Below are positions 35,969 through 44,959 of a stretch of 64,000 bases of DNA, piece after piece. The notes under the pieces were generated by a model, which did no database searches, was not told the origin of the DNA, and saw nothing but the letters and a program-made list of their open reading frames with translations. The position numbers were made by a program, and so were the translations under genes. Position 1 is the first letter of the stretch. Every line of letters starts with the position of its first letter. Source of the stretch: Moduliflexus sp964602655 (GTDB lineage Bacteria; Moduliflexota; Moduliflexia; Moduliflexales; Moduliflexaceae); assembly GCA_964602655.1 (NCBI GenBank), contig CAZRSF010000019.1, positions 1 through 64,000 of the forward strand. The letters are read 5' to 3'.

Positions 35969-36123
35969 CCGAATGCGCGTCTGTCTCGCGTTGCCGTTCG
36001 CTATGGCGACAACCGGGACGGACGTATTTTTTCACATCGTTGATGGTATCGGGAAATCGCGCTCCGTCGCTCGTCATAAAATGCGACGCCGGACGGACAA
36101 CGCCTTCTTTTCAATACAGACAC

Positions 36124-36882
36124 ATGCAAAAAAATCCACCCATGAAAATCATGTACGTGCTTCCGAATCTGTTTACCCTGGGAAATATCTTTTTCGGATT
36201 TCTCTCGATCATCACTTCGATCAACGGCGAATATGTCAAAGCCGCCTCGCTGATTTTCGTCGCCGCATTTTTCGATATGTTTGACGGAAAAGTCGCCCGC
36301 GCGACCAATTCCACCAGCCGTTTCGGCGTCGAATTCGATTCGTTGGCCGATTTGATTTCGTTCGGCCTTGCGCCGGGACTCTTGATGTATCTCTGGATAT
36401 TGCAACCATTGGAACGGCTCGGCTGGTTAGGCGCGTTTTTATTCGTCGTCTGCGGCGCGTTGCGGTTAGCTCGGTTCAACGTGCTGGTTGACGTAATCAG
36501 CAGCGACCGGTTTATCGGCCTGCCAATTCCGTGCGCCGCAGGCATGGCTGCCGCAACGGTCATTTTTGTCGAAAGCTTTCCGAATGTCCCGGAGATCAAA
36601 GAACAGTATTTGCCGCTGATTACGATTCTGGTGTATCTGTTAGGTATTCTCATGGTCAGTAATGTTCAGTATCGCAGCGCGAAACATATGACGATCAAAG
36701 GCAAAAGTCCATTTAAACTGATGGTTGGGGCATCGCTGCTATTGATTGTGATCGCGCTGAATCACGAATTTACGTTTTTCGCGATAGGGTTGACCTATAT
36801 TCTGTTTGGCTTGCTGGAAGCGATTCCAGATGTCAGAAAACGTCTGGCGCTCTTTCAGAAAGATCATCTTTCGAACCGATGA
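36124..36882 (+). CDS. pssA: CDP-diacylglycerol-serine O-phosphatidyltransferase PssA
   Basis: A 252-residue membrane enzyme joining CDP-diacylglycerol and serine. The CDP-alcohol phosphotransferase motif is visible: DGKVAR (54-59), then Gly68, Asp72 and Asp76 in GVEFDSLAD. About seven helices are seen. Start ATG 36124 or 36142; a longer upstream frame does not look coding. Its product is used by the decarboxylase at 55285. The stop overlaps the start of the radical SAM gene by 4 nt. Confidence 0.95.
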   Translation: MQKNPPMKIMYVLPNLFTLGNIFFGFLSIITSINGEYVKAASLIFVAAFFDMFDGKVARATNSTSRFGVEFDSLADLISFGLAPGLLMYLWILQPLERLGWLGAFLFVVCGALRLARFNVLVDVISSDRFIGLPIPCAAGMAAATVIFVESFPNVPEIKEQYLPLITILVYLLGILMVSNVQYRSAKHMTIKGKSPFKLMVGASLLLIVIALNHEFTFFAIGLTYILFGLLEAIPDVRKRLALFQKDHLSNR

Positions 36883-37895
36883 TGAAAGAAGCGATGTTGT
36901 ATCGCAAAGGCGAAAATGCCAGCGTAACGTGCCGACTCTGCGCGCACCGTTGCGCCATTTACGATGGCGGCATCGGTGTCTGCGGCGTCCGTCGCAATGA
37001 AAACGGTACGCTGTACACGCTCGTGTACGATAAGGTTGCCGCCCAGCATGTTGACCCGATAGAAAAAAAACCGTTCTATCATGTGCTGCCGGGCTCGCTC
37101 TCCTATTCGATTGCGACCGTTGGCTGTAATTTTCGGTGTCTCAATTGCCAGAACCACGAGCTTTCACAGGTTTCGGGAAAACATTCGAGCGCGATTCCCG
37201 GCGCGCCGACGACGCCGGAAGAGATTGTCGCCGCCGCCATCAGAAATCGCTGCCAATCCATCGCTTACACCTATACCGAACCGACGATTTACTTCGAATT
37301 GGCGTATGAGACGGCGCGGTTAGCCCGAAAAAAAGGGCTGAAAAACATCTTTGTCACCAACGGTTATATGACAGAGGAGGCGTTAGAGACGATTCGTCCC
37401 TATCTCGACGCCGCGAATGTGGATTTGAAAGGGTTTAACGAGGCGAAATATCGCAAAGTGTGCGGCGGCACATTAGAACCGGTGAAAGACACGATCCGCC
37501 GGATGAACGAATCGGGCGTCTGGGTTGAGGTGACGACGCTCGTGATTCCGACGCACAACGATTCGGAAACCGAACTCCGCGCGATTGCCGAATTCATCGC
37601 CAGCGTCAACCCTGCGATTCCCTGGCATGTCAGCGCGTTTCATCCGCAATACAAGATGTCACACATGCCTCCGACGTCAGCGGGAATCATTTACCGTGCT
37701 GTGGATATCGGCAAAGACGTCGGCTTGTGGCATGTCTATAGCGGCAACCTCCGTAATGATTATACCTCGACAACCCTCTGCCATGCCTGCGGCGCGCACC
37801 TGATTCATCGCTCCGGCTTTTTCGTACTGGAAAACCTTGCGAATCAGGGCAAATGCCCGAATTGCGACGCGCCGATTGCCGGAATTTTTGCTTGA
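36879..37895 (+). CDS. AmmeMemoRadiSam-system radical SAM enzyme (PflA-like)
   Basis: A 338-residue radical SAM protein. The [4Fe-4S] motif CNFRCLNC lies at about 83-90, after an N-terminal cysteine-bearing segment (TCRLCAHRCAIYDGGIGVCG). It matches the radical SAM member of the AMMECR1/MEMO1 trio, which resembles pyruvate formate-lyase activators; the substrate is unknown. A C-terminal zinc-ribbon-like pair (LCHAC, KCPNC) follows. No AMMECR1 or MEMO gene is next to it. It overlaps pssA by 4 nt. Confidence 0.9.
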   Translation: MMKEAMLYRKGENASVTCRLCAHRCAIYDGGIGVCGVRRNENGTLYTLVYDKVAAQHVDPIEKKPFYHVLPGSLSYSIATVGCNFRCLNCQNHELSQVSGKHSSAIPGAPTTPEEIVAAAIRNRCQSIAYTYTEPTIYFELAYETARLARKKGLKNIFVTNGYMTEEALETIRPYLDAANVDLKGFNEAKYRKVCGGTLEPVKDTIRRMNESGVWVEVTTLVIPTHNDSETELRAIAEFIASVNPAIPWHVSAFHPQYKMSHMPPTSAGIIYRAVDIGKDVGLWHVYSGNLRNDYTSTTLCHACGAHLIHRSGFFVLENLANQGKCPNCDAPIAGIFA

Positions 37896-37926
37896 ACGTT
37901 TCGAATCGAATCCCCGAATTCAATGG

Positions 37927-39477
37927 TTATTCTTCCTGAATGTGCTTGATTGCGTAGGGGATCATTTCGAGAATATCCCCGGCAATCAGGCCGTAATAGC
38001 CTTTTTCAGCCGCCACCAGATCGCCCGCTAATCCATGCAGATAGACGCCGGTTTTGGTCGCTTCTACCGGAATAATATTCTGAGAAATCAGCCCGGCGAT
38101 AATGCCGGTCAACACATCGCCAGCGCCAGCCGTCGCCATGCCCGGATTGCCGGTCGGATTGATAAAAATGTTGCCGTCCGGCGACGCGATCAGTGTGCGC
38201 GCGCCTTTCAACGCGAGAAACACATTATAGCGCCGCGCCGTTTCCTGCGCCACTTCGATGCGGTTGCTCTGAATGGCGATGTTCGGCACTAATCGCGCCA
38301 TCTCGCCCGGATGCGGCGTCAACACGACCGGCGCTTTCGCCTTCAGCAAGACATCAGGATGCTGCGCGACGGCGTTAATGCCATCCGCGTCAATCACCAT
38401 CGGCACTTCGACCGTTCGAATCAGCCGGTGCACGAGTTCGACCGTTGACGGATGCGTGGATAAGCCCGGCCCTAAGGCTAAGACGCGCTTATCTTCCAGC
38501 AAGGTCATAATCGTGTCGTAGGCGTCCAGGCTGATCGTCCCCTGCCCGGTTTCAGGCAGCGCGGCGGTCATCACTTCCAGCGTCGGAATCTCTAACGGAA
38601 TCCGCAAATTTTCCGGCACGGCGAGCGTCACCAAACCCGATCCGGTTCGCAGCGCGCTGCGCCCGGCCATCAGCGCCGCCCCTGCTTTTCCGGGCGAACC
38701 GGCGATCACCAGCACATGCCCGTATGTGCCTTTATGCGTATTGGCCGGGCGTTCGCGAAACGTGCGTTTCACGGTCGCCGTTTGCAGCAGGTGGACTTTA
38801 ATGTCGGAGTGTTCGATCAACGTCTGAGGAATGCCGATATCCACAATCTCCAATTCGCCGACATATTCGGCAGCAGGATAGAGCAGGACGCCGCGTTTCG
38901 GAATCGCAAACGTGACCGTGACATCCGCCTTGATGCAACTGCCGGAGACCACGCCGGTATCGGCGCTAAGCCCCGACGGAATGTCCACCGCGATAATCGG
39001 GCGTCTGGCTTTGTTCATGGATTCGATAATATTTTTATAGAGTCCGCGCACCGCATCGTTCAGGCCAGTGCCGAGCATCGCATCCACCAGCACGTCGGCC
39101 TGCGCGGCGAGATTGCGGAAGGCGGGAAGTTGCTCGTTCGAGGTGATTTCGATAATCGGAATATTCATTTTCGCGGCAATATCGAAATTGATTTTGGCAT
39201 CCCCTTTCAATTGCTCTTTTTCTGCCAGCAGCGTCACCCGCACCTCGTCAATCCCCTGATTGAACAAATGACGCGCGATGACCAGCCCATCGCCGCCGTT
39301 ATTGCCTTTGCCGCACACAACCAACACACGCTGTTTCGCCAGATCGGGAAAACGTTCGCGCATGGTCATGACAACATGCAGCCCGGCATTTTCCATCAAT
39401 ACGACGCCGGGAATCCCGATTTCCTCGATAGCCCGGCGATCAAGTTCCTGAATTTCCTTTGCGGTTGCGACTTTCAT
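37927..39477 (-). CDS. nnr: Bifunctional NAD(P)H-hydrate epimerase/dehydratase
   Basis: A 516-residue fusion that repairs damaged NADH and NADPH. The N-terminal epimerase half (NnrE) shows LMENAGLHVV, VVCGKGNNGGDGLVIARHL and AVDIPSGLSADTG. The C-terminal dehydratase half (NnrD), from about residue 225, has VLVIAGSPGKAGAALMAGRS, VVLTPHPGEMARL and GNPGMATAGAGDVLTGI. Length is as in the fused family. It converges with the radical SAM gene, only 31 nt apart. Confidence 0.96.
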   Translation of the reverse strand: MKVATAKEIQELDRRAIEEIGIPGVVLMENAGLHVVMTMRERFPDLAKQRVLVVCGKGNNGGDGLVIARHLFNQGIDEVRVTLLAEKEQLKGDAKINFDIAAKMNIPIIEITSNEQLPAFRNLAAQADVLVDAMLGTGLNDAVRGLYKNIIESMNKARRPIIAVDIPSGLSADTGVVSGSCIKADVTVTFAIPKRGVLLYPAAEYVGELEIVDIGIPQTLIEHSDIKVHLLQTATVKRTFRERPANTHKGTYGHVLVIAGSPGKAGAALMAGRSALRTGSGLVTLAVPENLRIPLEIPTLEVMTAALPETGQGTISLDAYDTIMTLLEDKRVLALGPGLSTHPSTVELVHRLIRTVEVPMVIDADGINAVAQHPDVLLKAKAPVVLTPHPGEMARLVPNIAIQSNRIEVAQETARRYNVFLALKGARTLIASPDGNIFINPTGNPGMATAGAGDVLTGIIAGLISQNIIPVEATKTGVYLHGLAGDLVAAEKGYYGLIAGDILEMIPYAIKHIQEE

Positions 39478-39492
39478 CGGTAGCGCGCCTCC

Positions 39493-40158
39493 TTATTCCG
39501 TCCCAAAATACATATCGCCGAAATCTCCTAACCCTGGAATGATATAGGAGCGATCATTCAACCCTTCGTCAATTTCCCCGATGATAATGCGGATGCCCGG
39601 AAAGGTGGTCAAGACGGCCTCAATCCCTTCCGGCGCGGCGACTAAATTGATGTAAATGATTTTTTCTTCCTTCACGCCGCGTTCTTTCAGCCGCCCAATC
39701 GTCACAATCGCCGAACCGCCGGTCGCGAGCATCGGATCGAGCACAAAGACGAACCGTTCGTGAATATCGTCAGGCAGCCACTCTTTGAAAAACATCGCCT
39801 GCGCCGTCTCTTCGTTGCGCTGAATGAGAATATGGCCGATTCGGATGCGTTTGGCGACCTCGCGGATGCTGCTTTCCATGCTCAAGCCCGCGCGCATAAT
39901 CGGGACGGCGCAAATCTTTCCGACGAATTCCGCGCCGATGTATTGCGCCCCGGTGCGGGTTTCGACGATTCTTTCCTGCACGGGCAGAAAATTCAGCCCT
40001 TCTTCGACTAACAGGCGGTTGATGCGGTCGGCGTAAAAAATAAAATCGTTGCGTTTGGTGTGTTTATCGCGGATAATGGTCAGTAAAATCCGTAATTGCG
40101 GCGTCATGCGCAGCGTGGTAACTTGCAGGTATTGTTTGCCGTTGACATACGCGGACAT
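39493..40158 (-). CDS. upp: Uracil phosphoribosyltransferase Upp
   Basis: A 221-residue enzyme making UMP from uracil and PRPP. Seen are VPIMRAGLSM, the PRPP loop VLDPMLATGGSAIV, and the uracil-binding end SYIIPGLGDFGDMYFG. An N-terminal extension of about 10 residues before VTTLRMTPQL resembles longer UPRTases. ATG 40158 has GGAGG 9 nt upstream; ATG 40164 has it only 3 nt away. It lies 15 nt upstream of the nnr start. Confidence 0.94.
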   Translation of the reverse strand: MSAYVNGKQYLQVTTLRMTPQLRILLTIIRDKHTKRNDFIFYADRINRLLVEEGLNFLPVQERIVETRTGAQYIGAEFVGKICAVPIMRAGLSMESSIREVAKRIRIGHILIQRNEETAQAMFFKEWLPDDIHERFVFVLDPMLATGGSAIVTIGRLKERGVKEEKIIYINLVAAPEGIEAVLTTFPGIRIIIGEIDEGLNDRSYIIPGLGDFGDMYFGTE

Positions 40159-40329
40159 ACTCATATTCCTCCTTCTGGCAGGTTCTATGCGTGTGGACAA
40201 TCGAATAAACGGTTACATCTCTGCCCCATACATCTGAAAATCGCGAGAGGAAAGTCAAGTTTTTTTCAGGAGATGCGCACATTTTCCAAGCGCCTGTTTC
40301 TGACGATGAAGCGATTCGAAATTTTCCTA

Positions 40330-40359
40330 TTGACAAATTTTCGAACGACCTCATATTGT
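40330..40359 (+). promoter_or_regulatory. Candidate promoter of the HEPN pair
   Basis: TTGACA (40330-40335) and TATTGT (40354-40359), 18-nt spacer. Confidence 0.5.
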
Positions 40360-40416
40360 ACTCAATCGCCGAAAACGTTCGAATATGTTCATGCCGATGA
40401 AACGTGTAGAATCCCG

Positions 40417-40848
40417 ATGCCGACAAAAAACGAATTGAAAGAACTTGCGAGGCTTCGTCTTGCCGAGGCAGAAGCCTTATTTCATGCTGGATTTTATGAT
40501 GGCGCGGCGTATTTGTGCGGCTATGCCGTCGAATTTGCCTTAAAAGCCAGGATATGCCGCTTGCTTGATGTCAACGAATATCCGCCGACATCCGGCTCGA
40601 ATTCAGGGAAAATCAAGTCTGCTTATACGGTTCATAATTTTGACCAATTGCTCTTATTGGCCGGACTTGAAAAACACATCATGCGTTATCCTGAAGTCTT
40701 GAAAAATTGGTCGTTAACCACACCGTGGGATCCCGAAAACCGCTATAAACCTAAAGGAACGATTTCACAGCATCAGGCAAAAGAAATGCTTGACGCGGTG
40801 AAAGATAAACGCGCCGGAGTTCTGATATGGATCATGAAACGTTGGTAA
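40417..40848 (+). CDS. HEPN-domain protein
   Basis: A 143-residue helical protein with the HEPN pattern: LAEAEALFHAGFYDGAAYLC, then GYAVEFALKARICRLLDV. A later YTVHNFDQLLLLAGL segment resembles the second helix of nucleotidyltransferase-associated HEPN proteins. The RNase-type RxxxxxH motif is not evident. Start ATG 40417 is about 60 nt after a good promoter. It overlaps the following gene by 22 nt, so they form a two-gene unit like a HEPN-based toxin-antitoxin or immunity pair. Confidence 0.8.
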   Translation: MPTKNELKELARLRLAEAEALFHAGFYDGAAYLCGYAVEFALKARICRLLDVNEYPPTSGSNSGKIKSAYTVHNFDQLLLLAGLEKHIMRYPEVLKNWSLTTPWDPENRYKPKGTISQHQAKEMLDAVKDKRAGVLIWIMKRW

Positions 40849-41276
40849 ACGCATTTCAACAGATCGTACAGATATTACGTCAGCAAAAAGGGCATGTCGC
40901 GCTCTTTTTGCTCAATGCGCTCGAAACCGAGCATATCAACATCATCGTCAGCGCTCAAGGGTATGATCAACTGACGATGAAGGTGGCATTGGATGATTTT
41001 ATGAGTCTGCTTGAGAGTCGGCTTGAAAAAGATATTTTGAGAAGCATTCTCCGCGTCACGATTCTTAAAACATCCGATCCATTCGTAAAAGCGGTCAATC
41101 AAACATTTGCAGTCATCCACGCGCCGCAATATCTTCATTCATGCACCGTATCAGGTATATATATCGAGCGGGGGATCCTTTTGGAATCGCAACCGTATGT
41201 GATCATCCCTCAAACATCGCCAGTCAAAAGAACGCCGGGACGGAAGCGAGGCAAAGCCGCGATTTCCATGCCGTAA
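40827..41276 (+). CDS. Unknown partner of the HEPN protein
   Basis: A 149-residue protein with an alpha/beta look (HVALFLLNALETEHINIIVS, DDFMSLLESRLEKDIL, ILRVTILKTSDPFVKAV), a basic C-terminus and no signal peptide. It lacks the GS...D motif of minimal nucleotidyltransferases, the usual HEPN partners. The 22-nt overlap with HEPN and the TAATG overlap with the next methyltransferase indicate one transcript. Function not known. Confidence 0.7.
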   Translation: MDHETLVNAFQQIVQILRQQKGHVALFLLNALETEHINIIVSAQGYDQLTMKVALDDFMSLLESRLEKDILRSILRVTILKTSDPFVKAVNQTFAVIHAPQYLHSCTVSGIYIERGILLESQPYVIIPQTSPVKRTPGRKRGKAAISMP

Positions 41277-42031
41277 TGAACGCGATGGAATTTTACGAAG
41301 AACTCGCCGCAGAATACGACAACATGACGCGCTTCGACGAGCGTTTGCCCAAAGAACGCGCCATGCTGCACGGCTGGATTGACCGCTATCATTTCCGCTC
41401 GGCGCTTGATGTCGCTTGCGGCACCGGCCTTCATGCGATTTTATTGGCGCAGGCCGGAATTCAGATGGTCGGCGCAGACCTCTCGCCCGCGATGCTCAAA
41501 CAGGCGCACGCTCATGCAGACGAATTGGGCGTTCAGGTCGAATGGATCGAGGCTGACATGGAAAGCGGAGATCGTCGCATCAACAGGCAGTTCGACGCGG
41601 CGTTCTGTCTCGGCAATTCGCTGCCGCATCTGCTGACGCCGCAGGCGTTCGAAGCAGCGGCAAGCAGTTTTTCGCGCCTATTGCATCCGGGAGGAATGCT
41701 CGCGATTCAACTTCTGAATTACGCGCGCATTCTGGCCGAACGGGAACGCATTGTCGGCATTCACCGGCATGGCGCGACCGAATATGTCCGCTTCTACGAT
41801 TTTCTCGATCCGCTCGTCCGCTTTAACGTGCTGACGATTCAATGGCAGGAGAATCAAGCGGCCTCGACGCTCAACGCCACCACGCTCTATCCTTATCAGC
41901 AAGGCGAAATCGAGACGATGCTGCGACGGCATGATTTCACGGAAATCGAAGTCTTCGGCGATATGCTGTTTCATCCGTTCGACGCGGAACAGTCGCCGAA
42001 TTTGGTCGTTGTCGCAAAAAAGAAGATGTAA
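41276..42031 (+). CDS. SAM-dependent methyltransferase (class I)
   Basis: A 251-residue Rossmann methyltransferase: ALDVACGTGLHAILLAQAG (motif I), VGADLSPAMLKQA, and AAFCLGNSLPHLL near motif IV. The N-terminus FYEELAAEYDNMTRFDERL is common among UbiE/COQ5-like and small-molecule methyltransferases. Substrate unknown. The start is placed in the TAATG overlap with the upstream gene. It ends before a direct/inverted CACAGATT repeat. Confidence 0.85.
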   Translation: MNAMEFYEELAAEYDNMTRFDERLPKERAMLHGWIDRYHFRSALDVACGTGLHAILLAQAGIQMVGADLSPAMLKQAHAHADELGVQVEWIEADMESGDRRINRQFDAAFCLGNSLPHLLTPQAFEAAASSFSRLLHPGGMLAIQLLNYARILAERERIVGIHRHGATEYVRFYDFLDPLVRFNVLTIQWQENQAASTLNATTLYPYQQGEIETMLRRHDFTEIEVFGDMLFHPFDAEQSPNLVVVAKKKM

Positions 42032-42032
42032 C

Positions 42033-42103
42033 CACAGATTGCACAGATTTTTTGTAAAATTGAATTTTTGAAAATCTGTGTCATCTGTGAAATCTGTGAT
42101 TAT
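42033..42103. repeat. CACAGATT-type dispersed repeat
   Basis: ACCACAGATTGCACAGATTT on the left and AAATCTGTGTCATCTGTGAA then ATCTGTGATT on the right form an inverted repeat. A near-identical unit is at 59988-60074. It lies between convergent methyltransferase and larB genes. Confidence 0.8.
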
Positions 42104-42861
42104 TTTTGCTTGCCGCTTAGATGATTGATCAGATGCGCCTGATAGCCTGCGCCGAAGCCGTTATCAATGTTCACGACCGAAATGCCGGGGGCGCAGCTAT
42201 TGAGCATGGTCAATAATGCGGAAAGGCCGTGAAAGCTCGCGCCATACCCCACGCTGGTCGGCACGGCGATGACCGGTTTATCCATCAATCCGGCGACGAC
42301 GCTGGCGAGCGCCCCTTCCATGCCTGCCACCGTAATAATCACGTTGGCCTGCGCGATCTGCTGGCGGTGATGTAAGAGGCGATGAATGCCCGCCACGCCG
42401 ACATCATAGAATTTTTCCACATAATTGCCCAGTGTCTCCGCGACAATCGTCGCTTCTTCCGCCACTGGCAAATCCGCAGTTCCGGCGCAGACCACCGCAA
42501 TCCGCCCGACTTTCTCCGGTAGCGGCGACGGCTTCACGACGATCACCCGCGCAAGCTCATGATATTCGGCGTCGCCGACCTCGGCAATTACGCGATCCGC
42601 CATCTCTCGCGTCGCCCGCGTCGCCATGATGCTGTGGTTATCCTGCGCGAGCCGTTTGGAGATCGCGACCACCTGATCCACCGTTTTGCCCTGACAGAAA
42701 ATCACTTCCGGCACACCGGTGCGCAAATGACGATGCATATCAAGCTTCGCAAACCCCATGTCATGATACGGCAGGTCTTTCAGCGTCTCTAAGGCAGCAT
42801 CCACCGATACCGCCTGAGTTTTGACCCCTTCTAATACATCGCGTAAACGTTGAACATCCAT
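42100..42861 (-). CDS. larB: Nickel-pincer cofactor biosynthesis protein LarB
   Basis: A 253-residue PurE-like enzyme. LarB carboxylates the nicotinic acid ring of NaAD and hydrolyses the anhydride bond as the first step to the nickel-pincer cofactor. Visible are FAKLDMHRHLRTGVPEVIFC, RIAVVCAGTADLPVAEEA, VAGMEGALASVVAG and the VPTSVGYGASF and FGAGY loops. LarE lies upstream on the same strand with an SGNH gene between them. LarC and the racemase LarA are not in the window. Confidence 0.93.
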   Translation of the reverse strand: MDVQRLRDVLEGVKTQAVSVDAALETLKDLPYHDMGFAKLDMHRHLRTGVPEVIFCQGKTVDQVVAISKRLAQDNHSIMATRATREMADRVIAEVGDAEYHELARVIVVKPSPLPEKVGRIAVVCAGTADLPVAEEATIVAETLGNYVEKFYDVGVAGIHRLLHHRQQIAQANVIITVAGMEGALASVVAGLMDKPVIAVPTSVGYGASFHGLSALLTMLNSCAPGISVVNIDNGFGAGYQAHLINHLSGKQK

Positions 42862-42920
42862 AAAATATCCTAATTTTCATATATTACTATCGTTATGTTC
42901 ACATGCAAAAACGCATTATT

Positions 42921-43886
42921 TTATTCTGATAACCACCCATGTTCATAAATATGCTGTGCGAACAGTTGAGCCGCTTCCGCGCTTGGATGCCATGAGTCAC
43001 CCGGCGTCTCTTGCACCTGTATGCCGTTTCGAATCGCGGCCTGACACACATCGAAAAAATCAAAATAACGGATATGAAGATGTTGAAGCATGTCAATAAT
43101 AGAGTCTCGATTCTTTTGCTCTTCCTGCGACCATTCTTGAGATGATTTCAAAAGCGGGAAGACGAAGATGGTCAGTTTGATATGACGCTCTGCCAACGTA
43201 TCTCGCAATATGCGCAGATGCGTCTGGATTTCTTCTTTAACGGCCTGTTTTCCCTGTTCAGGTTTTAGGGTGATGCCGACCAACCAACGATAGAGGCAAG
43301 ACTTTTCAAACAGCCATCGGTTGATTGGCTTCAGAGGGGCGTGAGGAATATAAACAACCAATTGTTTCTTCTCGTTGAAAAATGCGACTGGCGTTGCTTC
43401 GAAATCATTGAGGTGAAACGTGAGAATCACATGATCCGGCTGAATCGCTGAATTATAACGCAGATAAAATTTGACCTCCTGAGCCGTATTGAATGACTCG
43501 ACTCCAGCGTTCCAATATTCGAAGGCAATGTCATCATAGCGTTCTTTGATTTCATGAATAATTTTTCCTCGCAATGTCACAGAATCTCCGATAAATAATA
43601 ACCGCGTGACATTTGGGCGTTTTTCAAGCGGATAATCATTGGGCAGGGTTCCATAAGGGCTGTAAAAGCCTTTTCCAAGAATCGGATGAAATCCGATGTC
43701 AGCGTCAACCGTAAAGAATTGAGACAAATCTTGTTCATTATTCCGCATCCAGGGAAGTTCTGTCGCGGCATTAAACGTTTCATAACGATGAAATATTCTT
43801 AAAATGCCCTCAATAACAGCAATCGTGAATATGATGCTCATGCTCATCAGTGCAAGATTGACGGCTAATCGCTTTTTCTGTTTCAC
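42921..43886 (-). CDS. SGNH hydrolase-like protein, membrane-anchored
   Basis: A 321-residue protein with one N-terminal helix (LAVNLALMSMSIIFTIAVIE). The SGNH blocks are LLFIGDSVTLRG (Ser), YWNAGVESFNTAQE (Gly), LTFHLNDFEA (Asn) and GDSWHPSAEAAQLF (Asp/His). It resembles the SGNH proteins at 31-34 kb in layout but has normal GC. It overlaps larE by 4 nt and is inserted between two cofactor genes with no obvious link. Confidence 0.8.
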   Translation of the reverse strand: MKQKKRLAVNLALMSMSIIFTIAVIEGILRIFHRYETFNAATELPWMRNNEQDLSQFFTVDADIGFHPILGKGFYSPYGTLPNDYPLEKRPNVTRLLFIGDSVTLRGKIIHEIKERYDDIAFEYWNAGVESFNTAQEVKFYLRYNSAIQPDHVILTFHLNDFEATPVAFFNEKKQLVVYIPHAPLKPINRWLFEKSCLYRWLVGITLKPEQGKQAVKEEIQTHLRILRDTLAERHIKLTIFVFPLLKSSQEWSQEEQKNRDSIIDMLQHLHIRYFDFFDVCQAAIRNGIQVQETPGDSWHPSAEAAQLFAQHIYEHGWLSE

Positions 43887-44689
43887 TTCAACACCTCATT
43901 CATGCTGCCGCTGCGAAATCCCTGCAAATCGAGCGTGATGTACGTATAACCAAGCTTTTTGAAATGGGCGACAATCTGTTCTATCAACTGCTCTGTAAAC
44001 AAGCGTTCCATATCCTGTTTTACCAGTTCAATTCTGGCAAGTTCGCCGTGATGCCGGACGCGGATTTGCTGAAAGCCGAATTGCCGGAGAAACGTTTCGG
44101 CCTGACTGACCATCTCGAGCACGGCGGGCGTGATCGGCGTGTCATACGGCACGCGCGTCGCGAGGCACGGCATGGAGGGCTTATTCCAGGTCGGCAGCGC
44201 CAATTGCTGCGAAAGCTGGCGAATTTCGGCTTTGGTCAATCCGGCCTCTTGCAGCGGACTGCGAATCCCCAATTCTTGCAAAGCGCGCCGTCCCGGCCTG
44301 AAATCATGCGCGTCATCCGCATTCGAGCCATCAATCAGGTATTTCGCGCCCAATTCCGCCGTAAGCTGCGCGAACTGGCTGAACAGATAGCGTTTGCAAT
44401 GATAACAGCGTTCTATCGAATTTTCTTGAAAATGCGGGATCGTCATTTCATCATACACGACAGAATGATGACGAATGCCGAGTCGCGCCACTAATTGGCG
44501 CAATTCGTCAGGATCGAATTCGGGATAATTGCGCGACCATGCCGTCACGGCAGAGGCGCGGTCGCCTAACACGTCCTGCGCGACATACGCAAGAAACGCG
44601 CTGTCAACTCCGCCGGAAAAGGCCACCAGCACCGCCCCCATCTCGCTCAGAATGCGCCGTAATGTCTGATATTTTTCGTCAAACGTCAT
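43883..44689 (-). CDS. larE: ATP-dependent sacrificial sulfur transferase LarE
   Basis: A 268-residue PP-loop enzyme that adds sulfur in nickel-pincer cofactor synthesis. The PP-loop AFSGGVDSAFLAYVA is at residues 23-37 and ERCYHCKRYLF has Cys95 and Cys98. PCLATRVPYDTPIT carries Cys175, at the position of the sacrificial cysteine. It starts at ATG 44689; an upstream frame of 23 residues is not supported. LarB lies one gene downstream. Confidence 0.93.
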   Translation of the reverse strand: MTFDEKYQTLRRILSEMGAVLVAFSGGVDSAFLAYVAQDVLGDRASAVTAWSRNYPEFDPDELRQLVARLGIRHHSVVYDEMTIPHFQENSIERCYHCKRYLFSQFAQLTAELGAKYLIDGSNADDAHDFRPGRRALQELGIRSPLQEAGLTKAEIRQLSQQLALPTWNKPSMPCLATRVPYDTPITPAVLEMVSQAETFLRQFGFQQIRVRHHGELARIELVKQDMERLFTEQLIEQIVAHFKKLGYTYITLDLQGFRSGSMNEVLK

Positions 44690-44694
44690 GATTT

Positions 44695-44779
44695 TTTCGC
44701 CACGAATAGCACAAATAAACACGAATATAAAAAACGCAGAAAATACATTCATGTTCATTCGTGCTATTCGTGGCTAACA
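44695..44779. repeat. CCACGAATAGCAC inverted repeat
   Basis: CGCCACGAATAGCACAAATA on the left and TTCGTGCTATTCGTGGCTAA on the right form an inverted repeat of at least 13 bp arms, with AAACACGAAT/ATGTTCATTCG inside. It lies in the divergent larE-leuB gap. Confidence 0.75.
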
Positions 44780-44868
44780 CGTCAAGATTTTTTTGCTTGA
44801 CAAGAATCCAAATATCTTACGTAGCACAAAAGACAACTTTCCTTGTCAGTCCAATGATAACGCAACTA

Positions 44869-44930
44869 CTACGGATAGATGTCAGAAAGGATTTGTCCGC
44901 ATTCATCCTTTCTTACACCTATCCTTGTAG
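44869..44930 (+). promoter_or_regulatory. Long structured leader hairpin upstream of leuB
   Basis: CTACGGATA (44869-44877) pairs with TATCC-TT-GTAG (44920-44930) and, inside, AGAAAGGAT (44884-44892) pairs exactly with ATCCTTTCT (44905-44913). No T-run follows, so it is a structured leader rather than a plain terminator. TTGACA at 44797-44802 may mark an upstream -35, but no good -10 is found. Confidence 0.5.
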
Positions 44931-44959
44931 TTTGATAACACCTTCTGGAGGGTAGAACA

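Noticed and set aside
36111..36653. 180-residue minus-strand frame opposite pssA
   Set aside because: PssA carries its complete catalytic motif on the plus strand; the antisense frame has no support.
44797..44825. TTGACA upstream of leuB as a full promoter
   Set aside because: No acceptable -10 at 16-18 nt (only TACGTA at 15 nt); recorded only as a possible -35.
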